From Acrocarpospora macrocephala (GTDB lineage: Bacteria > Actinomycetota > Actinomycetes > Streptosporangiales > Streptosporangiaceae), in contig NZ_BLAE01000052.1 of NCBI RefSeq assembly GCF_009687865.1, forward strand, positions 8,644 to 72,643: a DNA stretch of 64,000 bases, written 5' to 3'. Below, in pieces: positions 43,503 to 51,817 of this stretch (position 1 is its first letter; every line of letters starts with the position of its first letter). Below the pieces are notes generated by a model, which was not told where the DNA came from, made no database searches, and worked only from the letters and a program-made list of their open reading frames with translations. Made by a program: the position numbers and the translations under genes.

Positions 43503-44039
43503 ATGACCGAAATGACCGAAACCGCTCCTGGTTGGCTGGCTCCGGAGGAGTTGGAGGCCATCCGGGGGCGGATGCCGATCCTGTACGTCGACGCCGTCCC
43601 CGTCCGGGTGGACGAGTCGGGCGTGGTGACCCACGTCGGCCTGCTGCTGCGCATCGGCACGGACGGCAAGGTCAGCCGCGCCCTGGTCTCCGGCCGGGTG
43701 CTCTACCGGGAACGGGTCCGCGACGCGCTCCTGCGCCACCTGGAGAAGGACCTCGGCCCGGTGGCCCTGCCCCGCATCCCGGCCTCACCGCAGCCGTTCA
43801 CGGTGGCCGAGTACTTCCCGGCCCAGGACGTCACGCCCTACCATGACCCCCGCCAGCACGCGGTGTCGCTGGCCTACATCGTGCCGGTCGCGGGCGACTG
43901 CCGCCCCCGGCAGGACGCGCTCGACCTGGAGTGGTTCACCCCGGCCGAGGCCGCCTCCCCGCTGGTGCAGCAGGAGATGACGGGCGGCCAGGGCGTGCTG
44001 CTGAAGCAGGCTCTGGCCCACGTCGGCCGCCTACCCTGA
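43503..44039 (+). CDS. DUF4916 NUDIX-like protein
   Basis: A 178-residue protein similar to the NUDIX fold (DUF4916): GWLAPEELEAIRGRMPILYVDAVPVR at the start and SLAYIVPVAGDCRPRQDALDLEWFTPAEA near the end. The canonical NUDIX box GX5EX7REUXEEXGU is not intact, so pyrophosphatase activity is uncertain. ATG 43503 gives MTEMTETAPG; the frame opens at 43443 over the preceding hairpin. It ends 5 bp before the GNAT gene, suggesting a two-gene operon. Confidence 0.82.
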   Translation: MTEMTETAPGWLAPEELEAIRGRMPILYVDAVPVRVDESGVVTHVGLLLRIGTDGKVSRALVSGRVLYRERVRDALLRHLEKDLGPVALPRIPASPQPFTVAEYFPAQDVTPYHDPRQHAVSLAYIVPVAGDCRPRQDALDLEWFTPAEAASPLVQQEMTGGQGVLLKQALAHVGRLP

Positions 44040-44044
44040 TCAGC

Positions 44045-44908
44045 ATGCGGGAGTTCGCGAAGCCGGAGGACCTGCGCGCGATGCAGGGCCTGACCCAGCG
44101 CCTGTGGTCGGCCCGGAGTGCCCATCATGTGGGGGATCTGGCCTGGGGAAGGCTGATGTATCCGCCGGAGCTGACGCGGTGGCCGATCGGCCTGTGGGAG
44201 GACGGCGGCCGGGTGGTCGCCTGGGGGTGGGCCAACTTACCGTGGGATTTCCGCTTACAGGTGGATCCGGGATACCCGGAGCTGATCGGCGAGGTTCTCC
44301 GCTGGTTCACGGATCTCGCCGACGGGCAGCCGGTGATGGTGACGGCCCTCGACGTGGAGAAGAACCTCCAGTCAGAGCTGGACAGATACGGATATTTCCG
44401 GGACCCCGAGGCGAAGGCGTTCTTCGCCTACCACCGGCGTTCGCTGAAACAGCTGCCGGATCCCGTAGTGCCCGACGGGTTCATCGTCCGGGCCGTCTCC
44501 GGCGAAGCCGATCTCGTACGCCGGGTGGCCGTACACCGCCGATCCTGGAATTCGACCAAGGTGACCGACGAGTCCTATCGAGCCCTGATGGCGGCATGGC
44601 CGTACCGGGCGGATCTGGACTGGGTGGCGGAAGGCCCCGGCGGAGACTTCGCCGCGAGCTGCCTCATCTGGCTGGACGACCAGCACGGCGTCGGCCTGAT
44701 CGAGCCCGTCGGGACGGTCCCGGAGTTCCGGCGCATGGGCCTGTCCCGGGCAGTCTGCCTGGCCGCCCTCCACGCACTCCGGGCCACGGGCGCGAAAACC
44801 GCGATCGTCTGCCCCCGCGGCGACTCCGGTTACCCGATCCCGCAGGTGCTCTACCGCGGCATGGGCTTCCGGCGTTACGCCCGGACCATCCCCTACCGAG
44901 GTCCCTGA
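44045..44908 (+). CDS. GNAT family N-acetyltransferase
   Basis: A 287-residue protein with tandem GNAT-like halves. The C-terminal half has the acetyl-CoA site VGTVPEFRRMGLSRAVCLAALHAL and the late strand MGFRRYART. The N-terminal half looks degenerate. The substrate is unknown. It follows the DUF4916 gene by 5 bp, and its last 16 bp overlap the convergent nucleotidyltransferase gene. Confidence 0.88.
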   Translation: MREFAKPEDLRAMQGLTQRLWSARSAHHVGDLAWGRLMYPPELTRWPIGLWEDGGRVVAWGWANLPWDFRLQVDPGYPELIGEVLRWFTDLADGQPVMVTALDVEKNLQSELDRYGYFRDPEAKAFFAYHRRSLKQLPDPVVPDGFIVRAVSGEADLVRRVAVHRRSWNSTKVTDESYRALMAAWPYRADLDWVAEGPGGDFAASCLIWLDDQHGVGLIEPVGTVPEFRRMGLSRAVCLAALHALRATGAKTAIVCPRGDSGYPIPQVLYRGMGFRRYARTIPYRGP

Positions 44909-45654
44909 TCAAGCCGGACCCGCACCACCAGATCGTGCAGCGCGTCCGCCGCCGTGGCCGCGCCCGGCAGCGGCGACTCGTCCCTGGCCAGCTCCAGGGC
45001 GGCGGTCAGCCCCTCGACATCCCCGGCCAGCACGTCGAGGGCCGGCGCCCCGCCGGGCAGCCCGCCGTGCTCGCCCGCCTTCTTGGCGGCCACCAGCTCC
45101 TTGAGGTACGGCGGCCCGCCCCCGTAAAGCCGGGTGAGATCGGCGACAAGCTCCCCCGTCCGCACCAGATGGATGCCGGTCAGCAGCACCCGGAAGGTGT
45201 ACAGCAGCGGCTTCAGCTCGCGCGCCTTCTCGAACAGCTTCCACTGCGTCCGGGCGAACCCCAGGTAGTGGTAGGCGTGGAACCGCGTCACGCACCCCGG
45301 CGCGATCGCCACCAGCTCCTGGTGCACCGGCGAACTCGCCACCACCAGCGGCGACAGCAGCTGCTCCAGCACGTATCCGTTCCGGTTCAGCAGCAGCCCG
45401 CAGAACTTGGCCAGGTCGTGCGTGACCAGATCGACCTCGACCCCGTCCCGCCGCCACGACCGCGTGATCGTCTCCTCCGGCGGCCGCAATCCGACGATGT
45501 CCGGCAACGGCAGCAGATGCACCCCGCGCAGGTCCACATCCGAATCCACCGAGGGGAACCCGTACAGATGGGCGCCGCTGACCGTGGCGAAGGCGAGCGG
45601 GTACGGCTGCTCGGCCGGGATGTCGGCCAGCCAGCGCGGCAGGGTCGTGGTCAC
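44893..45654 (-). CDS. RlaP/YcgL-type nucleotidyltransferase, second of a pair
   Basis: A 253-residue predicted nucleotidyltransferase of the polymerase-beta superfamily. The GS motif is replaced by SGAHLYGFPSVDSDVDLRGVHLL, with the two catalytic Asp in DSDVD, and a third acidic residue in GVEVDLVTHDL. Family members include RlaP proteins associated with RNA ligases, but none is encoded nearby. The GTG start at 45654 overlaps the stop of the first nucleotidyltransferase by four bases. Confidence 0.85.
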   Translation of the reverse strand: MTTTLPRWLADIPAEQPYPLAFATVSGAHLYGFPSVDSDVDLRGVHLLPLPDIVGLRPPEETITRSWRRDGVEVDLVTHDLAKFCGLLLNRNGYVLEQLLSPLVVASSPVHQELVAIAPGCVTRFHAYHYLGFARTQWKLFEKARELKPLLYTFRVLLTGIHLVRTGELVADLTRLYGGGPPYLKELVAAKKAGEHGGLPGGAPALDVLAGDVEGLTAALELARDESPLPGAATAADALHDLVVRVRLDQGPR

Positions 45655-46316
45655 AGCGTCGACTTTCGTGCGGCCACCAGGAACTCCTCCACGGCGGCAC
45701 GGTCAGGGTGCTCGGGCAGGACCCCGGCGCTCGCGCCGAGATCGGCGGTCAGCTCGTCCCGCCAGGCGCGGAGCTCGGACCAGGCGACTTCCCCACGCCG
45801 GACCGCCAGCAGCCGATCCCGGTGCTCGCCCATGTGGACGAGGGGTTCGCCGTGCCGGACCAGATGGCGTCCCGAGATCAGCAGCCGGATCATGTGCATC
45901 GCCTGCTTCCATTTGGGCGATTCGGGGGTGAGCCGCTTGAACTGGGCGTCGGCGTACTCCAGGAAGGTCTCCCTGGCCCGCCGGGACAGGAACGCGTGCC
46001 GTAGTGCCAGCAGCTCGGTCCCGATCGGGGTGATCCGCTCCACGATCGGGGACCACAGGCATTCGAGCACGGTCGGGTTGCAGGCCAGAGCCAGGGTGAG
46101 GAACCGTTCGAGCTCCCAGGAGAACTGCTCGGGCAGCGGCCCGTCCAGATGGGTGGGCGGTTTGTCCAGCCGCCAGAACAGCGCCGCCGGCGCCGCGTAG
46201 ACGCCCCGGCGGTCGGTGTCGGATTCGGCGGTGTCCAGGCCGTACGCCCGGGATCCGACCACGACCGAGAGCACGGTGTGATCGGCGATCAAGTCCATAG
46301 CGGACAACCCTGCCAT
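45651..46316 (-). CDS. RlaP/YcgL-type nucleotidyltransferase, first of a pair
   Basis: A 221-residue paralogue of the next gene, with the fuller motif VVGSRAYGLDTAESDTDRRGVYAAP (GS plus the D-x-D pair). Later shared features include LLISGRHLVRHGEPL. ATG 46316 overlaps the hydrolase stop (TAATG), implying coupled translation; ATG 46298 is an alternative. The two enzymes may form a heterodimer. The substrate is unknown. Confidence 0.85.
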   Translation of the reverse strand: MAGLSAMDLIADHTVLSVVVGSRAYGLDTAESDTDRRGVYAAPAALFWRLDKPPTHLDGPLPEQFSWELERFLTLALACNPTVLECLWSPIVERITPIGTELLALRHAFLSRRARETFLEYADAQFKRLTPESPKWKQAMHMIRLLISGRHLVRHGEPLVHMGEHRDRLLAVRRGEVAWSELRAWRDELTADLGASAGVLPEHPDRAAVEEFLVAARKSTL

Positions 46317-47107
46317 TACTGGGCGTGTTTCTGCATCCCGGTTCGCAGGAAGTCCAGGATCGGCCCGTTCTGGCCGGGCAGCAGATGCCCGGCCTCGGGC
46401 AGCAGCCGCACGGTGGCGTGCGGAGCCGCGGCTTCCAGCCGGGTCCGGGTGGCGGCGGAGTCGAGCATGCGGTCGCGCCCGCCGACGACGGCCAGCACCG
46501 GCATTGTCAGGCGGCGCAGGTCCGCGTCGGTGAACAGCGGGATCTTCTCGCGGCGGGGGCGGAAATGCCGGTTGATCAGCAGGACGTACTCCGCGAAGTC
46601 CCGCGAACCGACGTCGCCGGAGACGCCGAGGACCAGACGCATCGCGGCCCGCCGGCCCCGGCGGCCGAACAGCAGGAGCAGCAGCGCCAGCACCAGCACC
46701 AGCACCCCAGCCTTCTGGCGGCCGATCCCGGCCGGGCACAGCAGAGCCAGCAGGTCCACCTTGCCGGGACGGCGGATGGCGTAGTCGAGCCCGAGCCAGC
46801 CGCCGAGGGACACGCCCACGATCGACGCGTGCGTCAGGCCGAGCCCGGCCAGCACGTCGTCCAGCCAGAGCGCGTACGCCTCCGAGCCCAGCTCCGGCCG
46901 GGACCGCGCGCTCAGACCGGGCTCGCCGATCATGTCGATCGCGTGCAGCCGGAAGTCGCGCGACCAGCTTTCCACGTCATACCGCCACATCGCGGTGTTC
47001 GCCGCGGAACCGTGCAGCAGCAGCACCGGCGGCGCGTCCACCGGCCCGGACACCACGACGAACGTGTCACCTTCCCGGGTCGGCACGGTGACCTGGTCGC
47101 TGGGCAC
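46316..47107 (-). CDS. Alpha/beta hydrolase
   Basis: A 263-residue hydrolase: HGSAANTAMWRYDVE at the oxyanion loop, nucleophile GVSLGG, Asp in VVGGRDRML and His in EAGHLLPGQ. A hydrophobic stretch (VLVLVLALLLLLFG, about residues 134-147) in the lid region may contact membranes. It is the first gene of an operon with the two nucleotidyltransferases. The substrate is unknown. Confidence 0.88.
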   Translation of the reverse strand: MPSDQVTVPTREGDTFVVVSGPVDAPPVLLLHGSAANTAMWRYDVESWSRDFRLHAIDMIGEPGLSARSRPELGSEAYALWLDDVLAGLGLTHASIVGVSLGGWLGLDYAIRRPGKVDLLALLCPAGIGRQKAGVLVLVLALLLLLFGRRGRRAAMRLVLGVSGDVGSRDFAEYVLLINRHFRPRREKIPLFTDADLRRLTMPVLAVVGGRDRMLDSAATRTRLEAAAPHATVRLLPEAGHLLPGQNGPILDFLRTGMQKHAQ

Positions 47108-47177
47108 CGGCCAGCCCGCCAGGTAAGTGCGAATCGGGCATCTGGCTCGGAGTGGCGTTCTTCGCTAGCCTCCACCC

Positions 47178-49232
47178 GTGACGATGCAAGCAGACGCGGC
47201 TCTGCACGAGGATGACGGCGCACCCCCACCCCACTGGATCCCAGTGCGACCCAGGCTGGTGGTGGCCAGCGCGTTCATGTTGTTCCTGGAGCTCGCGCTG
47301 ATCCGGTGGACCGGATCCAACATCGTCCACCTGAGTTACTTCACCAACTTCGTGCTGCTCGGGTCGTTCCTGGGCATCGGGCTCGGCTTCCTGCGGGTCG
47401 GGCGGAGCAAGCGGCAGCCGTACTACTCGCCGATCCTGCTGGCCGTGCTGGTGCTGGTCGTCAGCTTCTTCCCGGTCGTGGTCAACCGCGAGACCGACGG
47501 CATCCTCTACTTCACCAGCCTGTCCACCAGCGGCCCCCCGGCCTGGCTGATCCTGCCGGTGATCTTCGTGACGGCGGCGCTGGTCCTGATGGGCCCCGCC
47601 GAGCTGGTCGGCCGCTGCTTCCCCGAGCTGCCGCGGCTGGAGGCCTACCGCTACGACCTGATCGGCAGCCTGATCGGCATCGGCCTGTTCACCCTGCTGT
47701 CCTTCCTCAGCGCGCCGCCCCTGGTGTGGGGCCTGGTCGCCGCCGTCGCGTACGGCGTGCTGCTGCGCCCCAAGACGGCCGTCGCCCACTTCGGCCTGGT
47801 GATCGCGCCCTCCGTGCTCGTGGTGACCGCGCTCGCGCTTGAAACGTTCACGGCGGGGGCGCTGTGGTCGCCGTATTACAAGGTGACCGAGACCAAATTC
47901 GAGCGCGACGGCGTGCCCATCATGCGCATCGACGTGAACGGCATCCCGCATCAGGAGGCCATCCCGGCCGCGCGGCGGCTGGAGTGGGAGCCGCAGTACG
48001 GCACGCCGTACGACCGGGCCGCCACCAAGACCCTGGACGACGTGCTGATCGTCGGCGCGGGCAGCGGCACCGACGTGGCCATCGCGCTGGCCAAGGGCGC
48101 CAAGCGCGTCGACGCCGTCGAGATCGACCCCAAGCTGCGCGAGCTCGGCGGCTCGTTCCACCCCGACCGGCCCTACCAGGACCCGCGCGTCACCACCCAC
48201 ATCAACGACGGCCGCGCGTTCCTGGAGCGCACCGACAAGAAATACGACCTGATCCTGTTCGCGCTGCCCGACTCGCTCACCCTCGTCTCCGGGGCGAGCT
48301 CGCTGCGGCTGGAGAGCTACCTGTTCACCGAGCAGGCCATGCGCTCGGCCCAGGAGCACCTCAAGCCCGGCGGCGCGTTCGCGATGTACAACTACTACCG
48401 CGAGATCTGGCTGATGGACCGGCTCGCCGCCACCGCCCAGGCCGCCTTCGGCCACAAGCCGTGCGTGGACGTGGTCGGCTGGGGCCAGCAGGCCGTCATC
48501 ACCGCCGGGCTCACCGCCGCCGACCAGACCTGCGCCGGCGAGTGGGGCGGCGCGTCGGCCGACACCCCGCCGCCGACCAGCGACGACCGCCCGTTCCTCT
48601 ACCTGCACGACACCTCCATCCCGATGTTGTACCTGGTGGCGCTCGGCCTGATCCTGCTGGTCAGCCTGCTCGCGGTGCGCGCGGTGGCGGGGCCGTTCCG
48701 GACCATGCGGCCGTACGCGGACCTGTTCCTGCTGGGGGTCGGCTTCCTGCTGCTGGAGACCAAGAACGTCACCGGGTTCGCGCTGCTGTTCGGCACCACC
48801 TGGCTGGTCAACGCGATCGTGTTCGGCGGCGTCCTGGTCGCGGTGCTCGCCGCGGTGGAGGTGACCCGCCGCTTCCGCACCCCGTCCCTGCCGGTCATGT
48901 ACGGCGTGATCCTGGCCGGCCTGGCCATCGGCTGGCTGGTGCCCAACTCCTGGCTGCTGTCGTTGCCGGTGCCGCTGCGCCTGGTCACGGCCGTGGTGAT
49001 CGCGTTCCTGCCGATCTTCGCGGCCAACGTGGTGTTCGCCAAACGTTTCGCGGAGACCGAGAACGGCACCCTGGCCTTCGGCGCCAACCTGCTCGGCGCG
49101 ATGGTCGGCGGCTGCCTGGAATACCTGGCCCTGGTGGTCGGCTACAACGCGCTGCTGATCGTGGCGGGGATCCTCTACCTGGGCGCGTTCGCGCTGCTGC
49201 CCCGCGCGGCCAGGGGAACCGTGACGGTCTAG
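47178..49232 (+). CDS. Polytopic membrane protein with a spermidine-synthase-like domain
   Basis: A 684-residue protein. Six hydrophobic helices lie in the first 225 residues, a SAM-type Rossmann domain in about 240-470 (VLIVGAGSGTDVAIALAKGAKRVDAVEIDPKL, DGRAFLERTDKKYDLILF), and six further helices after 480. The methyltransferase-like core resembles polyamine synthases, but the aminopropyl-transfer residues cannot be confirmed by eye. The start is GTG 47178 or ATG 47184. TAGCCT ends five bases before the GTG, hinting at a leaderless message. Function unknown. Confidence 0.85.
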   Translation: MTMQADAALHEDDGAPPPHWIPVRPRLVVASAFMLFLELALIRWTGSNIVHLSYFTNFVLLGSFLGIGLGFLRVGRSKRQPYYSPILLAVLVLVVSFFPVVVNRETDGILYFTSLSTSGPPAWLILPVIFVTAALVLMGPAELVGRCFPELPRLEAYRYDLIGSLIGIGLFTLLSFLSAPPLVWGLVAAVAYGVLLRPKTAVAHFGLVIAPSVLVVTALALETFTAGALWSPYYKVTETKFERDGVPIMRIDVNGIPHQEAIPAARRLEWEPQYGTPYDRAATKTLDDVLIVGAGSGTDVAIALAKGAKRVDAVEIDPKLRELGGSFHPDRPYQDPRVTTHINDGRAFLERTDKKYDLILFALPDSLTLVSGASSLRLESYLFTEQAMRSAQEHLKPGGAFAMYNYYREIWLMDRLAATAQAAFGHKPCVDVVGWGQQAVITAGLTAADQTCAGEWGGASADTPPPTSDDRPFLYLHDTSIPMLYLVALGLILLVSLLAVRAVAGPFRTMRPYADLFLLGVGFLLLETKNVTGFALLFGTTWLVNAIVFGGVLVAVLAAVEVTRRFRTPSLPVMYGVILAGLAIGWLVPNSWLLSLPVPLRLVTAVVIAFLPIFAANVVFAKRFAETENGTLAFGANLLGAMVGGCLEYLALVVGYNALLIVAGILYLGAFALLPRAARGTVTV

Positions 49233-49233
49233 C

Positions 49234-51633
49234 TCACTCGGCGCGGAGCACGCTCGCGACGCGGATGCGCGCGGCGGTTCTGGCGGGCCACACCGCCAGC
49301 GCCGCCGCGGCCAGCAGCGCCGCCGGGGCGATCAGCAGCAGCGTGCCCACCGGCGTCGGCGGCACGTAGAGCATGGGGGCGCCCTCGGCGACGGTGCGCC
49401 ACAGCACCCGGCCGAGAGCCAGGCCCAGCGGCACCCCGGCGATCAGGCCGGCCGAGGCCAGCACCCCCGCCTGGGTCAGCACGATCCACCGGGACTGGGC
49501 GGGGGTCATCCCCAGCGCTCTCAGCACCGCCACCTCCTGCCGTCGCCGCCGGACGGCCGCCCGCAGCGTGTGCCCGGTCGCGGCCAGCGCCAGCAGCGCC
49601 AGCAAGCCGCCGAGCGCGACGGGCAGCGCGGGGATACCCCTGATCTCGATGAGCTGGCGGGGTTCGAAGAAGGGCACGATACCGAGCTGCGTGCCGCCGG
49701 TGGCCGCGCTCGCCGCACGGGCGATCCTGGTGGTGGCCGCCGCCACGTCGGAGCCGGGGCGAAGGCTGAGGTAGAGCGTGTCGATCTCGTAGGAGGCGAA
49801 CAGGGCACGGTAGCCGTCGCCGGTGGTGAGCGCGCCCTCCGCGTAATTGTTGGACGGTCCTTCCGGGACGAAGCCGATGCCGGTGACGGTGAAGTCGTGG
49901 GTCCCCAGCGGCCCGGTGAGCGGGACGCGGTCGCCGACGCCCACGTTGAGGATGTCCGCTGTGCGCGCCGCGAGCAGGACCTCGCGGTCGGTCGAGGGCA
50001 GCCGTCCGGCCCTGAGCTCCCCGGCCGGGATGGGATGGCCGCCGGGCGTGTAGCCGAACAAGGCGAAGGTGAGGTGGCCGGAGACGGCCGTGGACATCGC
50101 GCGGTGCTCGACGCCGGCCACGTCCGGGTCGCCGGCCAGCGCCGAGATCACCTGGTCGGCCGGCGCGCCCTGGCCGTTGAAGCCGAGATAGCTGATGAGC
50201 TGGTGGGTCTGGCCGTACCTGGCCGGGTTGGTGGCCGCGTCGTGCACGCCGGTGGCGAAGGTGAGCGCGGCCAGCACGCCCAGCACGCCCGCGACGGTCC
50301 CTGTCAGGGCCGAGCCGACCGGAAGGGTGTCGAGACCCTTTCCGCGTTCCAGGGCGAAGCGGAGACCCGTCTGGATCGGCACCGGCCAGCCCTGGCGGCC
50401 GGCGAGCGCGGCGATCAGGGAAGGGGTGCGGCGGCGGGGTGATCGCGCCGCGCCGAGCAGGATCCAGCCGTATCCGGTCGCGCCCAGCGTGATCGCGGCC
50501 GGCACGCCGAGCAGGCCGGGCAGCAGAACGGCCCAGTCCAGGTCGAATCCCGGGCGCGGCTCGTACGCGGCGGCGGCGCCGATCGGCATCCACGGGGACG
50601 CCGCGGCGGCCCCCGCCACGCCGAGCACCGCGCCGAGCACCCCGCTCAGCGCGGGGCCGAGAGCCGCGGCGGTCACCGCCTGCCTGGGGGTGAGACCGGA
50701 CGCGCGCAGGCGCTGTAACTCGGGGATCGCGGCACTGGTCAACCGGGCCGTGAACTGGGCGACGATGAGCGCCGCGGCGGCCAGCGCGGCCAGGCCGAGG
50801 GCGATCAGCACGGTCGCCTCGTAGTCGAGCAGCCGGTTGACCTCGCGGCGGATTCCCGCGAGGTTCTCCATCTTGATGTCCGGACGGTTCGTCAGCGCCG
50901 TGAAGGCCTCCCGGAAGGCCGGCAGCCCCGCCTCGCCGTCGGTCAGCCGGACGAGCGCGATCGTGAAGCCGCCACGCCGGTCCACGCCCATGAAATTTTC
51001 TTCGTAGGTCAGGAAAAGCCCGGGCGACGGAAGGAGCGTTCCCTTGCCCCCGCTGGGGTCGACGAAGTACGGCGATCGGATCACGCCCACGATCCGTGCC
51101 ACGATCTTCGGGCCGTGCCCGCCGGGGGACCCGGCGGAATCCCAGAGCAGGTTGACCTCCTCCGGGGTGCTCAGCTGGATCACCACCGTGTCGCCGACGC
51201 CCTTGCCGTACGTCTCCACGAAGCGGGGGAGCACCACCACCTCATCGGCTCGGGCCGGGTCGGGCAGCCGTCCGGCCAGCACCGCCGGGCGTTCGATGGA
51301 TCGCCAGATCTCGGCGTCGGCCGGCGGTGCGGAGTCCCACCACAGCTGGACGTCCTGGACGTTCAGCGCGGACACCGCCAGCGGTGCGACCGCGGCCACC
51401 CCGGGCATGGCCCGGACCCGGTCCCAGTCGAAGTCCGGTATCTGGTTCTGCACCAGGACGTCGGCGGGCAGCGCGCCGGCCCGCAGCCGGTCCTGCGCGG
51501 ACCCGCCGCGCCGCGCGCCCGCGACCGCGGCCAGGACCGTGGCCAGGGCGAACGCGACGAGCACCACCAGGGAGGCGTGCGCGCGCCACCGCGGGGCGAC
51601 GACAACCGCCAGCCAGACACGGGAGAACCTCAT
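49234..51633 (-). CDS. FtsX/MacB-type ABC transporter permease without an adjacent ATPase
   Basis: A 799-residue permease with two FtsX modules: an N-terminal helix, a large extracytoplasmic domain, three helices (about residues 270-400), then a second extracytoplasmic domain and three more helices at the C-terminus (GMTPAQSRWIVLTQAGVLASAGLIAGVPLG). ATG 51633 has GAGAGG upstream. These permeases need an ATPase of the LolD type, and none is encoded nearby. It diverges from the condensation-domain gene and may export the NRPS product; this is inference. Confidence 0.9.
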   Translation of the reverse strand: MRFSRVWLAVVVAPRWRAHASLVVLVAFALATVLAAVAGARRGGSAQDRLRAGALPADVLVQNQIPDFDWDRVRAMPGVAAVAPLAVSALNVQDVQLWWDSAPPADAEIWRSIERPAVLAGRLPDPARADEVVVLPRFVETYGKGVGDTVVIQLSTPEEVNLLWDSAGSPGGHGPKIVARIVGVIRSPYFVDPSGGKGTLLPSPGLFLTYEENFMGVDRRGGFTIALVRLTDGEAGLPAFREAFTALTNRPDIKMENLAGIRREVNRLLDYEATVLIALGLAALAAAALIVAQFTARLTSAAIPELQRLRASGLTPRQAVTAAALGPALSGVLGAVLGVAGAAAASPWMPIGAAAAYEPRPGFDLDWAVLLPGLLGVPAAITLGATGYGWILLGAARSPRRRTPSLIAALAGRQGWPVPIQTGLRFALERGKGLDTLPVGSALTGTVAGVLGVLAALTFATGVHDAATNPARYGQTHQLISYLGFNGQGAPADQVISALAGDPDVAGVEHRAMSTAVSGHLTFALFGYTPGGHPIPAGELRAGRLPSTDREVLLAARTADILNVGVGDRVPLTGPLGTHDFTVTGIGFVPEGPSNNYAEGALTTGDGYRALFASYEIDTLYLSLRPGSDVAAATTRIARAASAATGGTQLGIVPFFEPRQLIEIRGIPALPVALGGLLALLALAATGHTLRAAVRRRRQEVAVLRALGMTPAQSRWIVLTQAGVLASAGLIAGVPLGLALGRVLWRTVAEGAPMLYVPPTPVGTLLLIAPAALLAAAALAVWPARTAARIRVASVLRAE

Positions 51634-51713
51634 CGCGACCTCTCGATCCACGACACGCGGACTTCCCGAATATGCGCCCCCTCGTGCTGTGGCGCCACCG
51701 GGGTAGCCCCATG

Positions 51714-51742
51714 TTGACCGTCCAGGCGGCCGTGGCTAGCAT
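51714..51742 (+). promoter_or_regulatory. Housekeeping-type promoter of the condensation-domain gene
   Basis: TTGACC (51714-51719), a 17-nt spacer and TAGCAT (51737-51742) form a near-consensus promoter 76 bp upstream of the GTG start at 51818. Confidence 0.65.
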
Positions 51743-51817
51743 CCGGTTGCGCTCCCTCGAAATTTTCGCTGGTGAATGAAAACTTTCGGTCCCGAGAAGC
51801 TGAGGAGGGGGCGACGG

